This document shows, piece by piece, positions 44,465-56,159 of a DNA stretch of 64,000 nt. Location: NCBI RefSeq assembly GCF_964355755.1, contig NC_092679.1:10840932-10904931 (forward strand), given 5' to 3'. The notes beneath the pieces are model-generated. The model was given only the letters and a program-made list of their open reading frames with translations. It was not told where the DNA came from and did not search any database. The position numbers and the translations under genes were made by a program. The stretch is from Antedon mediterranea (Eukaryota > Echinodermata > Crinoidea > Comatulida > Antedonidae). The first letter of the stretch is position 1, and each line of letters starts with the position of its first letter.

Positions 44465-45265
44465 TACTACTATTGGCGCTACTGCAGTTTCGCACCACAC
44501 CGTTATATCTTCGATTTCTCACCTAAATTTTTCTTTTTCACACTCACAACATAATATTATGTAACATGTTTATACGATTCGACCACTTACGAAGTAATTT
44601 TTTTTAAATAACAATACTTTTCAAAACATTTTAAACAATACTGAACTCGATGTCAACACACTGCGAAATGTTCGCCATCTTATATTTATCACTTAATTGC
44701 CAGAATGTATGCTTCATTTTCCCCAAAAAATGTAGAAACTATAGAGGCCAGTGTAATAAAATCCGATTACACATATAGGCCTAGGCCTATTTAGTTTTGA
44801 AAGGCAAGAAATATTTTCAGCTGGCGAAAGAGAGGTTTAATTAATATTTCATTATTAATATTAGTATTATTATTCATATTAATAGGTCCTATCAATGTTT
44901 TATGTACAGACTCATATCATATCGTCGCCGTTTTGATATGTACAGCTAGGCTAGCTAGCCGGTTCTTTATAAAAACCACTCTTTGCAGTTTAAAAATAAA
45001 AACAGAAAATAAAACATGCATTGATTTCTGGCAGTTTTCTGATTCTAAAATGGCCACAGTTCGATCGAGGTATTCGCGGAAATAGAGCTGTTTTGAAAGG
45101 CATTTTTTAGTGTGATAAAGGTAAATATAACGGTGGCTAAATCATGGAAACATGTTACATAATGGCCCAAAATTGTATGATGTGGGTGTGAGAAAAAAAT
45201 TAAGCGATAAATCGAAGATTTAACAGTGTGGTGCGAAACTGCAGTAGCGCCCTACTATTAGTATT
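44465..45265. mobile_element. ~800-bp inverted-repeat MITE
   Basis: GGCGCTACTGCAGTTTCGCA and the following ~90 bp (CACACCGTTATATCTTCG, TTTTTCACAC) are mirrored at 45155-45260 (GGTGCGAAACTGCAGTAGCG). The interior has no ORF. Confidence 0.75.
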
Positions 45266-45498
45266 ACTTAGTCTAAGCTTATTATTTAGACACCGATGAA
45301 TTATTTGCATGGTTCTTCTTTTTTTAGGAATCACCTATTAGTATAGTATACAGTAGGCTACTAGCCTAGACTAGGCCTAGCCAAATTGCAAATACTAATA
45401 CTTAGGAGATACCCCAAATAGTATTTGAAATACTAACTGTTAAACATTAAATACTTATAAAATAATTAATAATTTAAAACATTTGAACCTCCACTTAC

Positions 45499-45700
45499 CT
45501 ACTTTGAATTTTGTTAATATGAATTAAACGCGTAATTTATGCGATCTTTTAGGATACTTTTTGTACGTTACCACCGTCGGAGACACGACACTAGACGTAG
45601 ACACACTACACCAACACAACAACCCAAGCCAAAAGCGCAGCACACATACATCCGGGAGTTTAAAGTGGTGATCGGTACTCTACGCATGCGTAAATATTGT
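45499..45700 (-). promoter_or_regulatory. Candidate first (non-coding) exon and promoter of the SR-protein gene
   Basis: On the minus strand AAAGTAG|GTAAGTGG is a consensus donor at 45499. Just upstream lie an ETS-like CCGGATGT (about 45650) and an NRF1-like ACGCATGCGT (about 45683), in a locally CpG-richer stretch. Such motifs are usual for housekeeping promoters. The link to the SR gene 5.5 kb away is inference. Confidence 0.3.
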
Positions 45701-45769
45701 AGACGGGTTTCTCAAAATCAATACCGTAAATCTTCTAATTTATAATTCACTAACAGTAATAATTAATAG

Positions 45770-45850
45770 TAACCCCTAGAGGATATTAGGATTTGAACCC
45801 ATCACTCTAGTAATATAGTAGACTATCTTCACCAAGCACCGTTCTTTAAT
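45770..45850 (-). repeat. Possible tRNA-derived SINE head
   Basis: On the minus strand GGTGCTTGGTGAAGATAG is followed by TAGAGTGATGGGTTCAAATC; GGTTCAAATCC is close to the box B consensus. A full cloverleaf cannot be drawn with confidence. Confidence 0.25.
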
Positions 45851-45949
45851 ATTGTAAACATTGAAGTTAGCACTATCCTAATAGATATTTTACTATTGTT
45901 AAAGTATGTTGTATAGTATTTATACTGTAGGCCTATTAGGCTAGTCAAT

Positions 45950-45971
45950 CCATGGAGTAATTACTCCATGG
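45950..45971. repeat. 22-bp perfect palindrome flanked by TCAAT
   Basis: CCATGGAGTAA is followed by its reverse complement. The flanks are TCAAT on both sides in direct orientation, like a 5-bp duplication. Confidence 0.8.
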
Positions 45972-46135
45972 TCAATCTAGCAAAAAAAAACAGCCCAAAG
46001 TGAAACAAATTGCAAACAGAGATTTTTCTTTTTTAAATTGTCATATATGATGAGGAGGTCAAAATTTTAGCATCACACCTCTGTCACTCATCCCGATGAT
46101 ATGCAAATTAGCTTAAATATGCAAATTAGGGTGAA

Positions 46136-46175
<40 letters not shown>

Positions 46176-46176
46176 T
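46136..46176. repeat. (AAT)n microsatellite
   Basis: About 12 uninterrupted AAT/TAA triplets. Confidence 0.95.
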
Positions 46177-46633
46177 TTATTCGGCAAAAGTTCATAAAGT
46201 ACATTTTACAATTCATCTTGCCAGGAGCAAGTAATAGGCATGAGCCCTGTCACGCCAAATGAGGTACCACTGCCAAATGAGGTACCGCACTTAATTTGGC
46301 GTCTAAGGCGCCAAATTAGGTACTATTGCAAAATGAAGTTCTATTGTAATTTTTTTTATTACAGTTTATATAAAACAAACATATTTAAGCCAGTATTAAA
46401 CTACAATATGTATTCTGTGTTGTTACGCCTGTTATTAGATCAAGCTATTACATTAAATTAAATATAAAGCAGAAAATAGTTATCCTTTTTTGATTTTCGT
46501 CGAATAGATCGAAGCGGAAGTGCTTCGGTCATGGTCCGCAAATTATATGATACGCCTTGTGTGCCAAAATGTTTTTACTGCTTTTAGTTGAATCACCGCG
46601 TGTACAGTTAAAACCAATAGATTGTGCTGCAGT

Positions 46634-47200
46634 CAGGCCCGTAGCCAGGGGGGTTTTTTGGGGTTCGGGCGAAACCAGTGGTGGCGCCAGCGGGGGGGCC
46701 GGGGTCGCCAGGGCCCCCCCGTCGGGGAAAGCTGGCCCCCCCGTCGGGGAGTATTGGTCATATTTGTCGGGGAGAAAAATATGATCATTTCTTTTCTGGT
46801 AAAAAATAAAACCATATTAAGTGTACTACTATATATTTTAAGTAACTGCGGCATTCCATTTTTGACGTACGTACGATATACTGACAGCGAAGTAAACGGT
46901 ATGATGTGGTACGCATTTGTCTGGCGGTGTCTCTTTGTACGACGAATCTTTCATGGCTCACTGCGGTATACGCGTCGACATACATCCAGGGACCAAAATG
47001 TGTATTTTTCAGATTCCAGACGAAAATCGAAAATTCATTTGCAACTACGCATCGACGTACGTTCATACAGGGATAAAGGTACGAGTTATGTTCTCACGGT
47101 TCAGTTTACGAATTGTTTCAATTTACCAATAACCCTTGGTGTACCGCGTATATGTCCGCTGTCGGTTGGTTGGCCCGAACCATAAAACAGGGTCTGGTCA
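46634..47200 (+). mobile_element. hAT-like element, left part
   Basis: It starts CAGGCCCGTAGCCAGG with a G run. Sequence at 46990-47100 has an inverted counterpart inside the element at 52669-53761 (in translation KIHLQL and KSAIHLQL). No transposase core is visible, and the right TIR is not found. The long open frame here is not supported as a protein. Confidence 0.55.
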
Positions 47201-48228
47201 CGTTTCTTTTCGCGCATAAATCTCGATCTAGGGTAGGTGGGTGAATAGGGTGGCTAGCCACCTCCCTTAATTCTAAAGGGAAAAAAAAGATGCACCAAAC
47301 CCATGACCGTCGCTAGACGCGGATTCGACGCACTTGACTCTTTTTAAGAAGAGTAGGCTAGAGCTATAGTTGTGTAAATAGGCCTACATAGTGAAATAAC
47401 TATTTATGAATTCAAGAGTCTAAAAAGAAAACGCAATTTAAAATCTTCGGAAAATACCCACAACTGAGTTATTTTCAAAACACATGCACTCCCACTACCA
47501 GCATCACGTTTTCTTAGCTCGCTCCTCGTGTGAATGCTGACGTCATCACTCTCCAAAAAATACACCATTTTCCGCCCTGGTCCGTGTGCAAGCGTTAGCG
47601 TGGACCTGTATATTTACACCCCTGTACAGAGTAGAGTGTAATATCGTGAACTTTTTTCTCGCGTATGAAGGTTTTTTATATAATGGTATACAGTATAAAC
47701 GATAAAAAAAAACGATAAACATGATGTTCTTTTATTATTATTTCATAGGCATAACATAAACATGAAACGTCTTGTTCTATGTACACGGCCGAAAAAACGG
47801 CATTTTATTGATTTGTGTTATAGACACGGCGATTACGGCAATCATCATTGTATACGGTACTAAATTACATTGAGTTATTCACCCGGCTATAGGGTATATA
47901 TCTGAGGTTAACCAGATCAACCACCAAAGCACAGTCGTACACTAAACACATGCACTATCGAGGCATTTTCGGATCAAAGTTTATTATTAGTTCGTCGAAA
48001 AAGATCCGTATTAGAGTATTTAGGAAAGATTTATTTAAATTTACATTATTATGTGACATTGTTATTAAATGTAATGGAAACAGTTGCTCTAGCTCGAACT
48101 CGAACCCCCCTTTTGCGCGAACCCCCCTTTTACCAGCGAACCCCCCTTGAAAAACAAAGGCCCCACTTCCAAAATCGTGCAATTAATTATCAATTATAGC
48201 AGATTTTTTGGTCATTTTACTTCTATTA
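47201..48228. other. Repeat-derived DNA, no gene
   Basis: GCGAACCCCCCTT runs near 48110-48150 and GGCCCCACTTCCAAAATCG at 48160 match hAT-like repeats elsewhere in the window. The rest is unremarkable. Confidence 0.45.
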
Positions 48229-50102
48229 GTCAGGTGGCTTAGCGACTAAAACGTTACACGGTGGACAAAAGCACCAAATTTGGCATGAGGCTTCTTTTAG
48301 ACGTACTAATTGATTTTTGCCTAGGAGCCACCCGATTAGCTTCCGATTTTCCAAGATGGCGGCCAAAATCCAAAATGGCTGCCAGTAAATTGGTATATCA
48401 TATATCTCTGGCTGTAAAAGTTACAAATAGACAAATAATGTACTGAATAAAGAATTTCTGAGGTCAGTAAAACCGATTCAGGAAATATTATATAAAGTGA
48501 GTTCCAAAATGGCGCCCAAAAATAAAAATGGTAGCCATTGAAATTGAAATACATATAATTGTATACAAAGTCACAAATAGTCCATTTCCTAATATAATTT
48601 AGTCTGCAAATCAGAAGGAAAGTGCAAGCATTGCATTTTATGATTTTTTTTACCATGCTAGTTATAAAAACCCATGTTATCAAATTTCTAAAGTTTTTCC
48701 TTGACCTTTGACCTCAATTTGAATATTTTAATCCAATTGAAAACAAAATAACCATATCTCCGCAACGCTTGCATTAAATTAAATAATTTTAGTGTCAAAT
48801 TCTTTGGAAGATGCATATTAATATTCGTCCTAATGGAAACATTTGTCAAAAAATGGCCGGAAGTATGATTTTTGGTATTTTTGACCTTTGACCTACATGT
48901 CATATAACTTGGTAACTAACAGTTGGACAAACTTTAAATAGGTCTCAAATTAATCAGAAGATGTATGTTTCTATTCAGTCTAATACAAACTTTTCCAAGA
49001 AAATGACCCAGATTCTTGTTATTGACCTTTGACCTGTACTGGTAGTACACATTTCTATATTTCGAAAACTAGTGGTCGTAAAAGTTTTTTTATGAGAAAT
49101 TGTTAGAAAAATATATATTTATATGTTTTATAATAAAACAGTTTCTATAAAAATGTAAAAGAATCCTAATTATGATAACTAAATTTGTAATTTCTTAATA
49201 TCCAATAGTATTTGTTATGTATTAAAATGTGTTATATTTGCTGATTTTAGGCACTTAACGTAAATTTATCTGAACTATGGATATTTAATGTAATTTTTTT
49301 TTTTTAATATAAAGAAAATGTAATCTATCAAATAAGACCATTTAAAAACTATTCTGACAAAAACTTAGTTAGTTACAGGTAAAAAAGTGTACTTTTACTT
49401 ATGTGAACAGCGCCCTCAATCTTTATTTTCCCCAAAATACCACATTTTATGTGGTTTCAGAATCTGAACTGGTTATAACTTTTTTTTATCGATTTTTTTT
49501 ACAGTTACTTGTAATTTACATACCACCTCTACCATTTACTACAGTTACTTCATTTACATTTACTTCTGCCGTCCACAGATATTGTATGTGATTTCCTAGT
49601 TTACTGGCAGCCATTTTGGATTTTTCCCACCATCTTTGCAACGAGTGACCTATATTATGTACCATGTCTAAAATATGTTTCAATGACCATGATTAGGCCT
49701 ACTCCATGTTTTCCAACTTCGTTTGATACCTATATGCGATTTCTGCAACCAGAATGATATTCCAGTTTAGGCTACTGGCAGCCATGTTGGATTTTGGCCA
49801 CTATCTTAACAACGAATGACCCATGTCATGCAACATGTCTAAAATATGATTCAATGACCATGAATACTTATGTTTTGATAGTTCATTTGCCTATATGCAA
49901 CTTCTGCAACAAATGAAATGTGATTTTCCAATTTATTGGCGGCCATTTTGGATTTTGGCCGCCATCTTGAAAAATAAATTACGACCAGAGTGGCTCCTAG
50001 GCAAAAATCAATTGGTAGGTCCCAACGAAGCTCCATGCCAAATTTGGCGCTTTTGTCCACTGTGTAACGATTTCCTCATTTTTTGTTGTTAAGCCACCTG
50101 AC
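48229..50102. mobile_element. 1.87-kb TA-flanked TIR element with DR1-like sites
   Basis: GTCAGGTGGCTTA and TAAGCCACCTGAC form the ends, flanked by TA on both sides. ~200-bp subterminal regions are mirrored, including GGACAAAAGC, CCAAATTTGGCAT, AATTGATTTTTGCCTAGGAG and CAAGATGGCGGCC. The interior contains TGACCTTTGACCT at 48702, 48882 and 49023. No transposase. A TA duplication fits Tc1/mariner-type insertion. Confidence 0.8.
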
Positions 50103-50404
50103 TATATTGACTATGTTTAAATCGATCGAATATACAGATTGTCCGATGTCAAAGTCACTGCTGAGCGTGAGATCGACAGATTGTTGAGAGATGATGGTTA
50201 TAAATATGACAGAAAAATGGTCTGACCAATCGCGTGCTTCGGCCGGGCTTTTCGGAACGCACAAGATCACGTTCAGTTCAGTTCAATCTTGTTGGGGATT
50301 TTTATTTTTTTCCTGGAAATATTTTTCATTAAACCAAAAAATTTCACTGTGTAAACTTGAATAAAAATGGTGCTGAGTTAAATTGGTACGTGTACGTAGG
50401 CCTA

Positions 50405-51469
50405 CCGTATATTTCGGTGTATAAGACGCACTTTTGACACGCAAATTTGACCTCTAAATGTTACCCTAATTAATTTAATTACCTACTAATACTTAAATTA
50501 ATTAAAAATAGTGTACTACTCTGCAATGTAAGCCTAGCTAGTTACTCACTCCTGTCTAACCACAGCGGGTAACAAGTTTATTGAATTTTTAGTTAAGGTA
50601 AATTGTCATCCTCGACTGTATTAATTAATATTACAGTACGCATTAGATATTCTACCCAGGCCAGTAATTCTCTCTGAACTCGCGGGTGTGTATTCTAGCA
50701 GCAGCATGCAGCATCATCAGCGCAACACATTTATGGAAGAGTCCATTAATTACGGTGGTGTCACATTTTAATTACACAATAACTATTTCCCTTGATCACG
50801 GTGGTTTATTTTTATTACATCTCTATGTCAACAATTTTATAATCATGTAGGCAATAGTTCGTATGTCAAGCGATATCTAAAAGAGTGTGTTGTTATTGTG
50901 TTAAGTAGCTTCCCCTAATCTCATAGTGTATATGGCCAACAGTGCTGGCCACCAGGCAAGGAGCACATGGTTAGTGCTCTCCTCTCCTCATATTGCTGTA
51001 ATGCATGCATGGAAATAGGAAAGATTTTCATATAGGCCTACCCACCATGATATTCCTGGTTCATTATCAGCCCAAAAAACTGAACATCATTTGGATTGAT
51101 TTTATAATGGTCATATACACAATAAGAAGGTAAAGTTACTTAAATAGACATAGGCTAGCCCTACCCACACAGTGCATCGTAACTGAAACAATATGGGGAT
51201 TTCCCTTTTCATTGAACGTTCAGTTGAAGTAGAGAACGATGTAATAAAGGCAATCAAACAAAATTATATCATTTGATTCTAATAAATATGTCTCAAATAT
51301 CGTTGTTTTATTATTAAAATACCATTATTTTGATTGTAAAATGTTTAAATTTCGGCCTAGAAATAAGTGCGTCTTATGCATCGACTACATAAAAAATACT
51401 AATATTTCAGGTTCCGTTATGGGTGCGTCTTATAATACACAGGTGCGACTTGTACACCGAAATATACGG
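50405..51469. mobile_element. 1.07-kb TA-flanked MITE, CCGTATATTTCGGTG ends
   Basis: CCGTATATTTCGGTGTA and TACACCGAAATATACGG are the ends, with TA on both sides. AAGACGCAC/GTGCGTCTTA recurs subterminally. No transposase inside. Ends of this kind (ACCGTATTTTTCGG..TATAAG) are, to my knowledge, found in MITEs of vertebrates and other animals. Confidence 0.82.
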
Positions 51470-51570
51470 TACTATTTGTTTTTTATGTTTATAGGATAAG
51501 AAATTATTAAGGGCCTAATATAATATACTTTTTTGCAACAATAAAGCTGTATTTCATGATCAGTACTGTC

Positions 51571-52255
51571 ATGCGCGATTTGAACGATTTGCGCAATTTG
51601 AAATTGCGCCAAAAAAATCCTTGCGCAATTTGAATTGAAACATATGTGTCTCAAATTGCGCAAGCAACGTATTAAATTGCGCAAGTAATCTGCAAATTGC
51701 GCAAGGTTTTCCGACAGATTGTGAAATCATGCACACCCATATTTTTATAGTAATTTCTAAGAATGATTCAAAATTAAAGATAAATATCGCATTTCCTTAT
51801 TTTAGTAGTGCAAATATTGTTATAAGTTAGCATACCGTCGAAGAACCGACGAAGGAAAACGAAGCGGTGGTGTTCCACCAGGCGGGCGCGGCGCGGGCGG
51901 CCGGCTATACTACTCTAGCCTAGCTATAGGGTCCGGACTACTGATACTGACTAGGTTACATGGCCTAGCTTAAACTAATATTAAAAACTTAAAAAGTGAG
52001 TATTAAACATTATCTTCATTGAAATAGTCTTATTTATATAATAAAATACTAAATTTTAAACTCCTCTGCCTAGGCCTAGCCTAGCCATGTATGGGAAAAT
52101 TTACAGTTCGTTTTCAAATTGCGCAAAGGTGTCATATTGCGCAAGAACTATCTTGCGCAATTTACAAATTGCGCAAGAATTCTTTGCGCAATTTCAAATT
52201 GCGCAAGGATTTTTTTGCGCAATTTCAAATTGCGCAAATCATTCAAATCGCACAT
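51571..52255. mobile_element. 685-bp inverted-repeat element packed with TTGCGCAA
   Basis: ATGCGCGATTTGAACGATTT is mirrored at the right end with few changes. I count 13 perfect TTGCGCAA octamers, five in the left and eight in the right part, spaced mostly 15-25 bp apart. The centre (51720-52090) is ordinary AT-rich DNA. No ORF. Confidence 0.8.
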
Positions 52256-52299
52256 AACAAGTACTACTAACCTCCATAATACTGTACTATATAATTTCT

Positions 52300-52505
52300 C
52301 TGCATAACTCAGATTTTAGTAGGTAAAAAATGTCTCTGTAAGCTTATTAAAACAACCGAAATTGCTCTGAGAGCCAAAGCTTCCAGGGGCCTTCGCCCCC
52401 TGGACCCCGACCCTGGCCCCCAGCCTACAGTTGCTCGCTGCGCTCGCAAAATACTTGGTGTCAAGAAAACCCCCCTCTGATGCATTCTGGCTACGGGCCT
52501 GGCAG
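52300..52505 (-). mobile_element. hAT-like element end, inverted copy of 26591-26805
   Basis: It ends GCATTCTGGCTACGGGCCTG and contains GCCCCCTGGACCCCGACC, the reverse complement of the copy at 26591. It is truncated at its left side. Confidence 0.6.
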
Positions 52506-52668
52506 TGCAGATTGTCTGTACAGTAATGTGGGCTGTCTGCTTGGGGGTCTGTCTATCAAGGTACAACATTTCGACGAAGCAAATTTAATATTTTCATTTT
52601 GTTTTAATATCTGTAGAATGCGTCGTCATTTATTCTGAAGCTAATACTGTAGGCCTATATACCGTAAT

Positions 52669-53761
52669 CAGGCCCGTAGCCAGGGGGGGTTTTATGGTTC
52701 GGGCGAACCCCCCCCCCCCCCCCACTCTTTACAGCGAACCCCCCTTAACCGACTGCGAACCCCCATCCCCGACATGCCCAATACCTCACCCTCATCTCCG
52801 AAAATCGTCCAAATACGTGCCCCACAGTACAAAAAGTTGTTCGTAAATTAAAAAATTCGTAAACTCGTTCGGAATAACTCATACAGTACCTTCTTCCCTG
52901 TATGAGCGTACTTCGAGCGATATAGTCTGTAAAGAGTTGCAAATGAATTGCGGATTTTAACCTGAAAAATAAATGTTTGGTCCCTCCTGCATGTAACATG
53001 ATATTGACGCGTCTCACAGCGAGCTGGGGGACGTACGATTCGCACAAAGGACACCGCCAGACAACTGCGTACCAATTGTTTAGATCACTGGCAGTCAGGC
53101 AGCATGCATAAAGTATATAGCCTTCCGACATACATCAGTATTTATGTGTGGCTATGAAGTATAATGTATCATAGAGGATTATAGTGAATATTAATATTTT
53201 ACACTATAATATCTATGGTATCATGTACTGTAGTTCACATTATGGCATCCGATTATTTTTTTCTAGACCACCAGCCGATACGTAGGCCTACTCAAATGTA
53301 TCAATATCACCTATTTACATTGGCATATTTAATTTCCTCAACACATTGCTGTAAATAAATATTATAGATAGAGCTATAATAAGAATTGCATTTGCCTTCA
53401 CCCAGTGTGCTTTTTTCGGGGCTTCTCCTAGACGTACGTTCGCATTGAACTTGAACGCAAAACAAAATATCGAGTAAATGATCAAACAATCGGCGGTTCC
53501 GCACAGAGCACGCGCATCTAACATACGGCAACAAATGTTATCGTTGAAATAGTCAACGAGTCCAAGTACGATCGTTTTGCTCATGGGTAGCATGCTGCAT
53601 GAGAGTGTCTTTTCCGGCCATCTAGGGGTGTCATTTAACAAAATTTGCTTCGCCTCAGGCCCCACCCCAGGTGGGAGTGGAGGGGGGTAGGTATGGGGGT
53701 GGGGGTGACCCAAATACTTAGTGTGCGAACCCCCCCTTGACAGATCCTGGCTACGGCCCTG
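52669..53761. mobile_element. 1.09-kb non-autonomous hAT-like element
   Basis: CAGGCCCGTAGCCAGG at the left and CCTGGCTACGGCCCTG at the right are TIRs, followed inward by G- and C-runs. The flanks are GTAAT (left) and GTAATCAG (right). The interior has no recognisable transposase; open frames at 52745-53131 and 53315-53713 look like random readings. Confidence 0.72.
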
Positions 53762-54329
53762 GTAATCAGGCGGATTATTAAGGCTAGCTCACGTACAGCA
53801 GAATTCACGTAGAATTATGTGGTGTTGTTGCTTGATTGTAAATTGCCCAGATTCTTCATTAGAAAAGAACTGATCAATTTGAATTGAATTAAGGTTAATT
53901 CTAGAACTGATATTAAGGAGTAAGTCTTTAGAACAGATATTAAGATGTCCTCTATAAACGGAGTCCTCACAAACTCATATAAGAGGTCCTCTTGTAAAAT
54001 CAGGTTCCCGTCGAATTTATTTTAGATAAGTAACTAAATTATCATGGATTTCGTACCCACCATTCCATCGATAGCTTTTTTTTTCTCTTTTGTGGCGCAA
54101 ACACCACTTTTATCCACATTCATATATTATCTCATGTCATTACATAAAATCATATTATTTAACAGATTTGTTAATTCCCAATGTCGTTACAATTTATCAG
54201 TAACATTTTTACATTTATGAATTCCGTATTGGCTCCTATTTTCATTAATGTTCTTCGTTTTAAAATATTTTACACATAAAGAATTTGTGAGATTTTCAAT
54301 TGTTTGTTTTAATTTTACAACCCGGATTA
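53762..54329. other. Intergenic DNA, nothing recognised
   Basis: AT-rich without ORF support or clear repeat ends. Confidence 0.45.
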
Positions 54330-54399
54330 ATGTATTTATTTATTTTATTTTTATTTATTCAATTTCTGCCATAAACATAACAATTACAATTTGTAATTA

Positions 54400-54492
54400 T
54401 TGCTTATGATGTTTGTCTTTATGATGTGAAGCACCTTTGAGCATGAGTTTTCATGAAAAGGGCGCTAAGAAATCTGGTAAATAAATAAACAA
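54400..54492 (+). repeat. SINE/LINE 3' tail
   Basis: GTGAAGCACCTTTGAGCATG, then GAAAAGGGCGCTAAGAAAT and an AAATAAATAAA tail fit the 3'-end structure (CACCTTGAGC...AAGGCGCTATATAAAT) shared by several animal SINEs and L2/CR1-type LINEs. Confidence 0.55.
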
Positions 54493-54557
54493 AGACAAAA
54501 CAATTATAAAAGGAGGCACGGAAAGACCAAACAGGTGTTAAAACCTATGCTAGTTGG

Positions 54558-55020
54558 TCAACCCAGAACAGAGAAAAATAAATTACGTTCTACAATAAAA
54601 GCATCGACAAGAAAGCGACCAACTACACATATTTTCAATATCAAAATTATTTTAAAAATAAATATTGAGATATTAATAGAAATAATTTTACATTTAGAAG
54701 TATTAAAATTCAAATCCCATTTTTTAGACCAGGTGCTCAGAGTATCAATATCAATCTGAAGTGAATGGCAATCCTGGACACTGTGAATTTCTCTGTAACA
54801 TTTGGCATCATCAGCATAAAGAGCAATATTTGTGTCACAACTTAAATTATCAGGCAGATCATTAATATATAGGATAAACATTAATGGCCCTAGAATCGAT
54901 CCCTGTGGGACACCTGATGATACTGGGAACCACTCTGAAGACTGACCTTCAATTACAACTTTCTGTGTTCGGTTTGTTATATAATTACGAAACCAGGTAA
55001 GTAAGTTACCAGATATACCA
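54558..55020 (-). pseudogene. Non-LTR reverse-transcriptase fragment (CR1/Jockey type)
   Basis: The minus strand reads GISGNLLTWFRNYITNRTQK, then SGVPQGSILGPLMFILYIND and the catalytic box YADDAK, then WSKKWDLNFNTSKCK. Only the palm centre is present (~150 residues); the N- and C-terminal parts are absent, and after KIISI the frame runs into unrelated sequence. It is a separate insertion from the LINE at 13-17 kb, since the sequence differs. Confidence 0.8.
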
Positions 55021-56159
55021 TAAAAGATATAAAGATAAAACGAATTAAATCAGATCAGCACCACCCGTAACTCGTATCACAGTGAATTCCTTTTCTGATA
55101 ATCGAGCAAATTAGAATTTATATTAACATAATAGTATTTCTTAAAGCTACCCATTTTTCTATACTTGTTTCTTTATTGTTATATCTTTCACATTCAATGT
55201 TAAGCATATTGCTTTCCTTTTAGTCCAGTCCCTAAGGGGAAATGATGTTACCATAGTGGATACAAGTGTGCCCTTTGGCATGTTGATAGAACATGATATG
55301 GAGATACCAAAACAAAGTTACTGGAAATCTGATTTGACCTCTGTGACCTCTGACCTCAATTTTTATATTTCTATCTTAAACAGCCATATCTCCGCAACGG
55401 GTTTGACAATTGAAATGATATTGGTGTCAAATAGATCAGAGGGTACATATTTATATTCGCTCTAATAGAACTTTTTTCCAAAAAACGACCGGAAATGTAA
55501 TTTCTCAATGTTTTGACCTTTGACCTCGGCTTACTATATCTCAATAACTACTGGTCAAAATTTCTTGAAATTTGTTTCAAATTGTTAAGAGCATACATAT
55601 TTATATATACTCTAATTAAACATGTTCTTCCAAATCCACAGGAAATGTCATTTACTGACCTTTGACCTTTAATGTTTAAATATGTCTGTATCTCTGTAAC
55701 CAAATGTCATAAAAAGTTCAACTTGGTGTCAAAATGTTCAAAATGTAAACATTTATATTAGCCCTAATAGAAGATGTTATCATATTTTTACTGGAAATGC
55801 CAGTTTGAGGTATGACCAGGATATACTGTTAAGCGTGCGTGTGTCATACTTATAATAATATACCTAAAATATAGATTTAATGGACCAGAACTACATTCAA
55901 TATCCTATCTAGCCTTTTACAACTTTTTTAAAACTTAATGTTTAATTTAATTTCAATATATAATTCCATCGCATGGTAGGCCTACACCGTAAGAGCAACA
56001 CTTAATATCAACAAAAAATTAAATAAACTTAAAAGTTAAATAACATTAAAAAAAAAAAAAGAAAATCAGGATCTTAAAGAAAGAAAAGAAGAATTAACCA
56101 ATGCGATTTGATACTCATAAAACATATGACCTAATTATCAATTAATTGCTTGAAGTATG

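Larger units (their letters stand above)
40010..45498 (-). other. Presumed 5' UTR intron of the SR-protein gene
   Basis: The acceptor at 40009/40010 proves an upstream exon exists. If the donor at 45499 is its partner, this 5.5-kb intron holds the 3.6-kb inverted-repeat element, the ACAATACATCGTAGG array and another inverted-repeat element. A nearer 5' exon cannot be excluded. Confidence 0.35.

Noticed and set aside
46622-47185. 187-residue plus-strand open frame as a new protein
   Set aside because: It starts inside a hAT-like TIR and G run, has no conserved domain I recognise, and its partial similarity to an antisense frame at 52745-53131 is explained by repeat copies.
51571-52255. CRISPR-like array from repeated TTGCGCAA
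   Set aside because: The spacing is irregular, the repeats are only 8-10 bp and palindromic, and the genome is eukaryotic.
54535-54759. Plus-strand 74-residue frame
   Set aside because: It is antisense to a reverse-transcriptase fragment.
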